DNA from: Verrucomicrobiota bacterium
GTDB lineage: Bacteria > Verrucomicrobiota > Verrucomicrobiia > Opitutales > Opitutaceae
Reading direction: 5' to 3'
DNA: 7,443 nucleotides
Assembly (NCBI GenBank): GCA_030916665.1
Contig: JAUPWC010000453.1
Location: 1 to 7,443, forward strand
Shown: in pieces, positions 1-6,305 of the stretch
How the letters are laid out: the number at the start of each line of letters is the position of its first letter
Numbering within the stretch: position 1 is the stretch's first letter
Position numbers and translations under genes: made by a program
Notes under the pieces: model-generated
The model's input: only the letters and a program-made list of their open reading frames with translations
What the model was told of the DNA's origin: nothing
The model's database searches: none

Positions 1-111
1 GCTCAGGAAGTCAATATACGCCGATGGCAGTTCGCCGCATTCGGCAAGGAGCTGCGAAAGCTCCTCGGCGGTAGCGGGGGCCTGACGGATTCGGAATTCG
101 GCGGGGTTCAT
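1..111 (-). CDS. Partial gene, N-terminus resembling a SMI1/KNR4 (SUKH) domain protein
   Basis: An ATG at 111-109 opens a frame that stays open for 37 codons to the window edge, so only the N-terminus is visible. It has a run of acidic and small residues followed by ELPSAYIDFLS at residues 27-37. A leucine-proline pair followed by a tyrosine and a phenylalanine-leucine pair is what the first helices of SMI1/KNR4 (SUKH) domains usually look like. Bacterial SUKH proteins are often immunity proteins of polymorphic toxin systems, but many are isolated genes of unknown role. The start lies 16 bases after the mrdA stop codon, so the gene could be co-transcribed with the mre cluster. There is no Shine-Dalgarno sequence in that gap. 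The reading frame is fairly secure; the family call rests on about 12 residues and is tentative. Confidence 0.5.
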   Translation of the reverse strand, partial: MNPAEFRIRQAPATAEELSQLLAECGELPSAYIDFLS

Positions 112-127
112 AGTTAATCGACTCAGC

Positions 128-2068
128 TCACCGCATGCTCAGATTCACCGGCTGGCCGGTGGCGCGGTCCTGTTTGTCCTTCCAGGCTTGGAGAATGGCT
201 TGGACGACCGGGGCGGCGAAGGTGCCGCCGCCGAAACTGTTGTCGTCCTCGGCACCCTCGAGCACGACGGCGACGGCGATGCGGGGGTTCTCCACCGGGG
301 CGAAGGCGACGACCCAGGCCATGTCCTTGCGCCCGAGCTGCGCGGTGCCGGTCTTGGCGGCGCCACGCAGGCCGTCCACGCGCGAGAGCCGGCCGCTGCC
401 GAAGCTGTAGCACTGCTCCATGCCTTCGAGGACGGCGTTGTAGTCGGCGGGAGGCAGGGCGATGGGTGCGGTGTTCTGCACGGGGCGTTTCGGATCGTGC
501 AGGATGCTGGGCCTGGTCTCGGTCTGACCGCGGGCGAAGGAGGCGACCATGCAGGCGGCCTGCAGCGGCGTGATGAGGGTGTCGCCCTGGCCGATGGCGA
601 TGTTGGCGGTGTCCCCGTCCCGCCAGACGCCGTCGGCCAGGCGGAAGCGCTGCCAGTTGGCTTTGCGCCAGGCGGGGTCGGCGATGCGCGGACTGCCAAA
701 CTCGTGCGGCAGTTCGATGCCGGTCGAGTGGTTGAAGCCAAAGCGCTGGGCCTCGGCGGAGATCAGGTTGGGGCCGATCTCGACGCCGTATTTGTAGAAA
801 AACACGTTGCACGAGTCGCGCAGCGCGCCGCGCACGTCGCGTTCGCCGTGGCCATTGCGGTTGTGACAGGGGAAGTTGCGGTTGCCGACGCGGTAGAAGC
901 CGAGGCAGGTGAACTTGGTGTCGGCGGCCTCGATGGCCCCGGCGCGCAGGCCGGCCAGGGCGGTGATGATCTTGAAGGTGGAGCCGGGGGGATACTGGCC
1001 CTGTGTGACGCGGTTGAGCCAGACGCCGGACTTCGCGACGTCGGCCTCGGGCGCGAGGTTGGGCACACGGAGCAGCGGATCGTAGTCGGGCTTGGAAACC
1101 ATCGTGAGCACCTCGCCGGTGCGGATGTCGAGCGCGACGGCGGCACCGATGCGGTCGCGCCCCTCGCTGTCCTTCATGGCGGCCTCGGTGGCCTGCTGCA
1201 GGTCGAGATCGATGCTGGTGGTGATGTTGCGGCCCTGGACGGGCATGCGCTTGTCCACGGTGCCCTCCGAGCCGGGCACCTTGAAGCCGGCGGGGTCCAC
1301 GAGATAGATCGCGCCGCCGGCCTCGCCCTGCAGCTGGTCGTCGAAGACGAGTTCGAGGCCGTCGCGGCCGAAGGCGCCCTTCATCTTGAACTGGCGGAGG
1401 TCGTCGCCGGGGAAGTCCTCGACCTCGGGGTTGGTGTTGACGCCGATGTAGCCGAGCGCGTGGGCGGCGAGGGAGCCGTAGGGGTAGTGCCGGGTGCTGG
1501 AGGTATAGACCTGCAGCGGGGAGTTGACGGGCAGGCGCTCGATCAGCCGGGCGTATTCCCCGGGCGCGAGGTCGTCGAGCAGCACGTAGGGCAGGAGAAG
1601 GGAGTAGTTGAAATGGTTGTTGAGCCGGGCGGAGCGGACCTGCTCGTCGCGCCGGAGGATGGTGTTGACCTGGTCGAGGTAGCGCTGGGCCACGCTGACG
1701 CGGGCGAGGCGGAGGCGCTGGTCGTAGTTGGGACGGTCCTCTTCGGGCAGCGACGCGTAGTTGCGGGTGACGGCGCGCAGCTCCGCGCTCAGCTCCGAGC
1801 GCAGCTCCGCGAGGTCGAGCGTGACGGAGAAGCGCGGCCGGTTGCCCACGAGCACGCGGCCTTCGCGGTCATAGATGTTGCCGCGCGGACCCGGCGACAC
1901 GACGCGCCGCAGGCTCTGGATGCGTTCACGCTCGGCGTATTTGCCGCTGTTGAGGAGCTGCCGGTAGATCAGGCCGCCCGCGAGCACGGCCGCCATGGCG
2001 ATGATCGCGCCGTAGAAGACCAGCAGGCGCGGGTTGCGATGGGTGCGGCGTTCGATGAGTTTGCTCAT
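128..2068 (-). CDS. mrdA: Penicillin-binding protein 2, elongation-specific peptidoglycan D,D-transpeptidase
   Basis: This is the 646-residue class B penicillin-binding protein that cross-links peptidoglycan during side-wall elongation, normally together with RodA and MreBCD. It has a short cytoplasmic tail, one membrane segment at about residues 15-37, and the PBP2 signature RGNIYDREGRVL at 62-73. A long pedestal follows, then a C-terminal transpeptidase domain from about 280. All three catalytic motifs are intact: S363-T-F-K366 with the acylated serine, S419-C-N421, and K572-T-G574. Cysteines 388, 401 and 420 and histidine 407 surround the active site and resemble the metal-binding pattern reported in other PBP2 enzymes. 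Length is normal for the family. The ATG at 2068 puts the membrane segment near the N-terminus, as expected; no Shine-Dalgarno sequence precedes it. It is the last recognisable gene of the mre cluster, 116 bases after mreD, with a repeat-rich gap between them. Confidence 0.96.
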   Translation of the reverse strand: MSKLIERRTHRNPRLLVFYGAIIAMAAVLAGGLIYRQLLNSGKYAERERIQSLRRVVSPGPRGNIYDREGRVLVGNRPRFSVTLDLAELRSELSAELRAVTRNYASLPEEDRPNYDQRLRLARVSVAQRYLDQVNTILRRDEQVRSARLNNHFNYSLLLPYVLLDDLAPGEYARLIERLPVNSPLQVYTSSTRHYPYGSLAAHALGYIGVNTNPEVEDFPGDDLRQFKMKGAFGRDGLELVFDDQLQGEAGGAIYLVDPAGFKVPGSEGTVDKRMPVQGRNITTSIDLDLQQATEAAMKDSEGRDRIGAAVALDIRTGEVLTMVSKPDYDPLLRVPNLAPEADVAKSGVWLNRVTQGQYPPGSTFKIITALAGLRAGAIEAADTKFTCLGFYRVGNRNFPCHNRNGHGERDVRGALRDSCNVFFYKYGVEIGPNLISAEAQRFGFNHSTGIELPHEFGSPRIADPAWRKANWQRFRLADGVWRDGDTANIAIGQGDTLITPLQAACMVASFARGQTETRPSILHDPKRPVQNTAPIALPPADYNAVLEGMEQCYSFGSGRLSRVDGLRGAAKTGTAQLGRKDMAWVVAFAPVENPRIAVAVVLEGAEDDNSFGGGTFAAPVVQAILQAWKDKQDRATGQPVNLSMR

Positions 2069-2082
2069 CCGGGGCTAAGGCA

Positions 2083-2110
2083 AAGTATCAAGTGCCAAGT
2101 AACAAGTGCC
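2083..2110. repeat. Four tandem 7-base repeats, AAGTNNC
   Basis: On the plus strand the units are AAGTATC (2083-2089), AAGTGCC (2090-2096), AAGTAAC (2097-2103) and AAGTGCC (2104-2110), followed by a decayed AAGATGG. The unit length is exactly seven, and only positions 5 and 6 vary. Short tandem heptamers of this sort are known as intergenic repeats in several bacterial groups, notably cyanobacteria. The array is in the gap between mreD and mrdA, just upstream of the mrdA start, and its base composition is much more AT-rich than the surrounding genes. Confidence 0.85.
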
Positions 2111-2112
2111 AA
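2084..2112 (-). promoter_or_regulatory. Possible promoter for mrdA built from the heptamer repeats
   Basis: Reading the minus strand, TTGGCA (2112-2107, five of six matches to the -35 consensus) is followed after 17 bases by GATACT (2089-2084, four of six matches to the -10 consensus). Transcription would begin near 2077, leaving about nine bases before the mrdA ATG at 2068. Both boxes lie inside the AAGTNNC array. This is a consensus match only; the repeat makes chance matches more likely, and mrdA may simply be read through from mreD. Confidence 0.35.
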
Positions 2113-2184
2113 GATGGTGCGAGTCCAGGTCCATGCCGGTTGATTCCTTATATTTGGAAACCTGACCCTTGATACTTCCGGGGC

Positions 2185-2718
2185 CTACCGGGCCACCGGC
2201 CTTCCGGTTTCCGGGTGGATTTTCGCCAGTTCCATGGTCCGGTCCTGCAGGGCGATGAACCATGGCCCCACGCACACGATGGCGAGCTGCGAGACGAACA
2301 GGTCGGCGAAGATGCGCAGCCAGGCGGAGGAGGGGCGCGGCCCGGCGCCGACGAGGAGGAACGAGAGCGCGATCACCAGAAACAGGTTGGCGAGCAGGGC
2401 GACCACGAGGGCAAAGACCGTGCCCTCGCGCGGAAAGCGGTGGCGTCCGTAGAGCACGACGCCGTGGATCAGGGTGAAAAGAAACAGGCTCGTGCCGAAG
2501 GGGACGGGTTCGAGCGAGTCCACGAAGAGCGCGGTGAGGACGGTGGCGGTGAAACCGCTGCGCGGGTCGAGCCGGAGCGCGCCGTAGGCCACGAGCAGGC
2601 CGCCGAGATAAACGTGGACCGCCAGGCCGGCGATGTGGTGGTTGAGCAGGCCCGTGAGCCACCAGAGCAGGAAGTTGGCGAGGGAGACGATCAGCCAGCG
2701 GGGATCGGTGCGGCGCAT
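2185..2718 (-). CDS. mreD: Rod shape-determining membrane protein MreD
   Basis: This 177-residue, very hydrophobic protein is the multi-pass inner-membrane partner of MreC and part of the elongasome. Five to six membrane segments can be read at roughly residues 8-25, 31-49, 55-70, 76-93, 101-125 and 135-157. The stretch around FVDSLEPVPFG (65-75), with an aspartate and a later glycine just before a membrane helix, fits the conserved MreD core. MreD sequences diverge strongly, so the call rests on topology, length and position between mreC and mrdA, and that combination is convincing. The ATG at 2718 is fixed by a strong Shine-Dalgarno sequence seven bases upstream. A palindromic repeat separates it from mreC, and a heptamer-repeat gap separates it from mrdA. 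Confidence 0.9.
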   Translation of the reverse strand: MRRTDPRWLIVSLANFLLWWLTGLLNHHIAGLAVHVYLGGLLVAYGALRLDPRSGFTATVLTALFVDSLEPVPFGTSLFLFTLIHGVVLYGRHRFPREGTVFALVVALLANLFLVIALSFLLVGAGPRPSSAWLRIFADLFVSQLAIVCVGPWFIALQDRTMELAKIHPETGRPVAR

Positions 2719-2725
2719 GGTCAGG

Positions 2726-2732
2726 CCTCCTC
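2726..2732 (-). promoter_or_regulatory. Strong Shine-Dalgarno sequence of mreD
   Basis: The minus strand reads GAGGAGG at 2732-2726 with seven bases before the ATG at 2718, an ideal ribosome-binding arrangement. It decides the mreD start. It is the only clear Shine-Dalgarno sequence among the genes whose upstream sequence is visible in this window, and it begins three bases after the end of the palindromic repeat at 2736. Confidence 0.85.
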
Positions 2733-2735
2733 GCT

Positions 2736-2812
2736 TGTCATCGCGAAGCCCGCAAGGCGGGCTGTGGCGATCCAGCTGGATTGCTTTGTCGCTGACGCTC
2801 CTCGCAATGACA
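2736..2812. repeat. 77-base palindromic intergenic repeat, MITE-like
   Basis: The ends are TGTCATCGCGA (2736-2746) and TCGCAATGACA (2802-2812), which are inverted copies of each other with one mismatch. Inside are a perfect hairpin, AGCCCGC (2747-2753) and GCGGGCT (2757-2763) with a three-base loop, and a perfect 12-base palindrome ATCCAGCTGGAT (2770-2781). On the minus strand it begins TGTCATTGCGAGGAGCG, which I recognise from memory as a pattern common to intergenic repeats in many unrelated bacterial genomes. It fills most of the 105-base gap between mreC and mreD and has no coding capacity. In RNA form it could fold strongly just upstream of the mreD ribosome-binding site. Confidence 0.85.
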
Positions 2813-2823
2813 GGAAAGGCGCA

Positions 2824-3654
2824 TCACTCGTCCGGGTTGAGGGGGATCAGCACGGTCACCTCGGTGAGCGTGCCGAGGCGCCGGTCGAGGCGGACCTCGC
2901 CATTGCGGAACAGGCCGTCGGGGCTCAGTTCAAGGCTGGTGATCTCGCCGATGGTGAGGCCGGGCGGGAACACACCCATGCCGGAGGTCACCAGGCGTTT
3001 CGGGGCGGACGCCGTGGCGGCGATGTCGAGCGGCACGAAATCGACGGTGCCGCGCGGCGCGCTGAACGAGCTGTTGAGCCCGCCCTGGTAGCTGACCGGG
3101 CGCGTGTCGCCCTCGACCGTGGCGGCGAGGCGGAGGGTGGGGCTGGTGACGAGATCCACGACGGCGGTGTAGCGGTGGACTTCGGTGATCCGGCCGACCA
3201 CCCCGCCGGCGAAGACGACCGGCGCGCCGACGGTGAGGTTGTAGTTTTCACCCTTGCGGATGATCAGCCGCTGCCACCAGGCCGAAAAGTCGCGCCGGGC
3301 CACGCGGGCGGGCTCGAGGCGGAACGCCGGCATCGGGGGCAGGTTGAGCATGTTTTCCAGCCGCAGGATCTCGGCCTGGAGCTGAGCGTTCTGCTGGGTG
3401 GCGTATTCGTATTGGGCGACGAGGCCCGCGACCTCGCGCCCGGCCTTGAGGAGTTCCTCCTTGGAGCGGGTCTTGTTGGACCAGAAATCCTGCAGGTCGC
3501 GCACGAAGGAGTCGGCCACGACCAGCGGCGCCTGGATCTCGAAGAAGGAGGCGCGCGTGAAGACCTTGGCGCCGAGCGGCAGGAAAATCCACGCCAGCAG
3601 GATCACGCTTAGCGTGACGAAGGGGCGGGCGTGGTCGAGGCGCTTGGGGAACAC
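2824..3654 (-). CDS. mreC: Rod shape-determining protein MreC
   Basis: This 276-residue protein links cytoplasmic MreB filaments to the periplasmic wall-synthesis enzymes, and in other bacteria it contacts and activates PBP2. It has a single membrane anchor at about residues 11-29. A charged, heptad-rich region at about 62-104 (QNAQLQAEILRLENML at its end) is consistent with the dimerising coiled coil. A beta-rich periplasmic domain covers about 110-272. Within it, GVVGRITEVH (151-160) followed by a valine-rich strand and a segment around SPTLRLAA (171-178) is typical of the MreC core. The annotated start is a GTG at 3654. No in-frame ATG or Shine-Dalgarno sequence lies in the 43 bases up to mreB, so this start is likely but not proven. 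It follows mreB closely and is probably co-transcribed with it. Confidence 0.95.
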   Translation of the reverse strand: MFPKRLDHARPFVTLSVILLAWIFLPLGAKVFTRASFFEIQAPLVVADSFVRDLQDFWSNKTRSKEELLKAGREVAGLVAQYEYATQQNAQLQAEILRLENMLNLPPMPAFRLEPARVARRDFSAWWQRLIIRKGENYNLTVGAPVVFAGGVVGRITEVHRYTAVVDLVTSPTLRLAATVEGDTRPVSYQGGLNSSFSAPRGTVDFVPLDIAATASAPKRLVTSGMGVFPPGLTIGEITSLELSPDGLFRNGEVRLDRRLGTLTEVTVLIPLNPDE

Positions 3655-3697
3655 GGCGCGGGCGGCGGGCTGGCCGTCGGTTGGGGCCGGGTTCCGC

Positions 3698-4723
<1,026 letters not shown>

Positions 4724-4745
4724 GTGGCGGTGACGGGGTTTCCGA

Positions 4746-4775
4746 ATCAAAGCGCCCTCGGAGAGAAATTGTCAA
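4746..4775 (-). promoter_or_regulatory. Likely housekeeping-sigma promoter of the mre cluster
   Basis: On the minus strand a perfect -35 box TTGACA (4775-4770) is followed after 18 bases by TTTGAT (4751-4746), four of six matches to the -10 consensus. Transcription would start near 4739, about 16 bases before the mreB ATG at 4723. The surrounding 60 bases are distinctly more AT-rich than the genes. The placement directly before the first mre gene supports it. No experimental evidence is available here. Confidence 0.6.
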
Positions 4776-4812
4776 AAGCAAACTCCTTGAGCCGTCGGAC
4801 TTTCGGCACGTT

Positions 4813-5280
4813 TCAGTTGGCGATCCAGGTTTCACCGTTGCCGCCGGCGTTTTCGAAGCGGCGGTTGCCGACGAAGGGGCGGCCGGTGGCGATGTCGCGA
4901 AGGTCGATGGTGAGGGCGTGGACGCTGCCGTTGGGTTCGATGACCACCGTGCCGCGCCAGCCTTTGTCAGCCGGTTTTCCCAGGGCGCCCTCGGCGGCAC
5001 CGCTGCCACGCCAGGAAACGGCGGGTCCTTCAACCAGCCAGACAAGCTTCCGGGCGGGATCGGGCCGGCAGGTGAAGCTGGCTGATGCGCTGCCCACGTT
5101 GCCGCTGCTGTCCACCAGGTTGATGCCGCGTCGGGCGACGGTGGTCCAACTCAGGTTCCATTCCCCGGTCGAGTGCCGGGAGAGCATAGCGTATTCCTCA
5201 AAGCGCGCGCAACCGGCGTACAACGCGGCCAGCAGGCCGAGCAGCGTGAAGCGGAGCAAGGAGCCTCCAAGACTTCCCAT
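4813..5280 (-). CDS. Small putative lipoprotein or secreted protein of unknown function
   Basis: I do not recognise a family. The 155-residue product starts with a short basic region (residue R11), then a hydrophobic stretch at about 12-22 ending LYAGC, which looks like a lipoprotein signal with C24 as the lipidated cysteine. The tyrosine at the -3 position is not ideal, so ordinary secretion is possible. The mature part is rich in tryptophan, glycine and small polar residues and appears to be mostly beta strand, with WNLSWTTVARRG at about 41-52 and a C-terminal region around RDIATGRPFVGNRRF. The only later cysteine is in FTCRPDP. I prefer the ATG at 5280 to the TTG at 5298. The gene lies between metF and mreB, 62 bases after metF and just upstream of the mre promoter; nothing ties it functionally to either neighbour. 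Confidence 0.7.
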   Translation of the reverse strand: MGSLGGSLLRFTLLGLLAALYAGCARFEEYAMLSRHSTGEWNLSWTTVARRGINLVDSSGNVGSASASFTCRPDPARKLVWLVEGPAVSWRGSGAAEGALGKPADKGWRGTVVIEPNGSVHALTIDLRDIATGRPFVGNRRFENAGGNGETWIAN

Positions 5281-5286
5281 GCCGGC

Positions 5287-5314
5287 ATGGTAGCTCAACG
5301 CGGCATTTTGTCAG
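5287..5314 (-). promoter_or_regulatory. Weak candidate promoter before the putative lipoprotein gene
   Basis: The minus strand has CTGACA (5314-5309), five of six -35 matches, and TACCAT (5292-5287), four of six -10 matches, 16 bases apart. The predicted start of transcription, near 5280, coincides with the ATG chosen for the lipoprotein gene, implying a leaderless transcript. The match is modest, and read-through from metF is an equally good explanation. Confidence 0.25.
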
Positions 5315-5342
5315 CACGCGATTCCATCGACGGGTATTTTTC

Positions 5343-6224
5343 TCAGGCAGCCAGACCGGCGGCGAGGGCGAGGCCGCTCTTGGCGCGGTTCAGGATGTAG
5401 AGATGGTAACCCGGGGCGCCGCGCGCGAGGAGCTCGCGGATCTGGCTGAGGGCCCACTCGATGCCGAGGGCTTCGACGACCTCCGGGTGATCGCCGGCAG
5501 CTTCGAGGCGTTTGATGAGCGTCGCGGGCAGCGAGGCGCCGCACATTTCGGTGAAACGCTTGATCTGCTTGAGAGATAGGACGGGCATGATGCCGGGCAC
5601 GATGGGCACATGGATGCCGCGCGCGCGGCATTGATCGACGAAGCGGTAATAGACGGCGTTATCGAAGAAGAGCTGCGTGGTGATGAAGTCCGCGCCGGCG
5701 TCGATCTTGCGCTTCAGGTTGTCGAGATCGATGGCCAGCGAAGGGGCCTCCGGGTGTTTCTCCGGGTAGCCGCCGACGCCGAGGCAGAAGTCGGGGTGGC
5801 GGGCCTTGAGCAGCGCGACGAGTTCGCTGGCGTAGCGCAGGCCGTCGGCGGTGGGCGTGAAGGCTGTGTCGCCCTTGGGCGGGTCGCCGCGCAGGGTCAT
5901 GATGTTGCGGTAGCCGCCGGCGTGGAGCTGGTCGGCGACATCGTTGAGCTCGAAACGCGAATGGCCCACGCAGGTGAGGTGGGGCATGACGGTGAAGCCG
6001 ATTTCCTCGCGCAGCAGGCGGCTGACCTGGGCGGTGCGCTCACGGGTGCTGCCACCTGCGCCGTAAGTGACGGACACGAAGTCAGGCGCGATGCGCTTCA
6101 GCGTGAGAGCAGTCTGGCGGAGGGCTTCGACACCGGCGTCATCCTTGGGTGGGAAAAACTCCAGCGAGCGCAGCGGGTGCGGCTTGAGGGAGAACAGCGA
6201 GGAGATGGCAGCGTCGGGAGGCAT
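5343..6224 (-). CDS. metF: Methylenetetrahydrofolate reductase
   Basis: This FAD enzyme reduces 5,10-methylenetetrahydrofolate to 5-methyltetrahydrofolate, the methyl donor for methionine synthesis. The 293-residue length matches the bacterial single-domain (beta-alpha)8 enzyme. Recognisable elements in order are SLEFFPPK at 20-27, where E22 corresponds to the catalytic glutamate (Glu28 in E. coli); TYGAGGS at 53-59; HLTCVGHS at 82-89; LRGDPP at 111-116, whose aspartate sits near the flavin; GGYPEKHPEA; and the TTQLFFD strand with the folate-contacting glutamine. No C-terminal regulatory domain is present, as expected for bacteria. The ATG at 6224 gives a normal N-terminus; no Shine-Dalgarno sequence precedes it. 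It lies 81 bases after rlmN with an AT-rich gap and its own promoter-like sequence. I see no S-adenosylmethionine riboswitch; the gap is too short for one. Confidence 0.97.
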   Translation of the reverse strand: MPPDAAISSLFSLKPHPLRSLEFFPPKDDAGVEALRQTALTLKRIAPDFVSVTYGAGGSTRERTAQVSRLLREEIGFTVMPHLTCVGHSRFELNDVADQLHAGGYRNIMTLRGDPPKGDTAFTPTADGLRYASELVALLKARHPDFCLGVGGYPEKHPEAPSLAIDLDNLKRKIDAGADFITTQLFFDNAVYYRFVDQCRARGIHVPIVPGIMPVLSLKQIKRFTEMCGASLPATLIKRLEAAGDHPEVVEALGIEWALSQIRELLARGAPGYHLYILNRAKSGLALAAGLAA

Positions 6225-6232
6225 TATTAATC

Positions 6233-6262
6233 AACATATCGGCATTTGATGATGTATGTAAA
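6233..6262 (-). promoter_or_regulatory. Candidate metF promoter
   Basis: In the AT-rich gap between rlmN and metF the minus strand has TTTACA (6262-6257), five of six -35 matches, and TATGTT (6238-6233), four of six -10 matches, with 18 bases between. Transcription would start near 6226, within a few bases of the metF ATG at 6224, so the message would be leaderless or nearly so. The rest of the gap (6263-6305) holds no convincing terminator. Based on consensus only. Confidence 0.35.
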
Positions 6263-6305
6263 GCCTCCAATTGGGCTGCTTATTCTATGTCTTTGGCCCA
6301 GCGAT

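Larger units (their letters stand above)
2083..2177. repeat. Repeat-bearing intergenic element bounded by a 10-base inverted repeat
   Basis: AAGTATCAAG at 2083-2092 is matched exactly in inverted orientation by CTTGATACTT at 2168-2177. The two arms enclose 75 bases and fill nearly the whole mreD-mrdA gap (2069-2184). The left arm is part of the heptamer array, and the right arm carries one more heptamer in reverse orientation. This could be a small non-coding repetitive element inserted in the operon, or simply heptamers that have spread in both orientations. No coding capacity is credible here. Confidence 0.55.

Noticed and set aside
2075..2134. A 19-codon minus-strand open frame (starts MDLDSHHLG) ending six bases before mrdA, which might be a leader peptide
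   Set aside because: More than half of it is encoded by the heptamer repeats, it has no ribosome-binding site, and no run of regulatory codons is present; it is better explained as chance reading of the repeat.
188..2143. A 651-codon open frame on the plus strand opposite mrdA
   Set aside because: It is an antisense shadow caused by high GC content: the translation is low-complexity (rich in G, A, V, D, E), matches no family, and the opposite strand encodes an intact PBP2 with all its motifs.
2215..3612. A 465-codon open frame on the plus strand across mreC and mreD
   Set aside because: Same shadow effect. It is rich in E, G, R and D without domain structure and would overlap two well-supported genes and a palindromic repeat.
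4724..4750. Extended mreB start at the TTG at 4750
   Set aside because: Adds nine residues not typical of MreB, and the TTG overlaps the predicted -10 box; the ATG at 4723 gives the normal length and N-terminus.
4791..4807. Possible terminator hairpin after the lipoprotein gene (GCCG ... CGGC)
   Set aside because: Only a four-base stem with a nine-base loop and no adjacent T-run in the transcript direction.
6262..6277. Possible terminator after rlmN (AGCC ... GGCT)
   Set aside because: Four-base stem with an eight-base loop and just a few T residues after it; it also abuts the candidate metF -35 box. Too weak to call.
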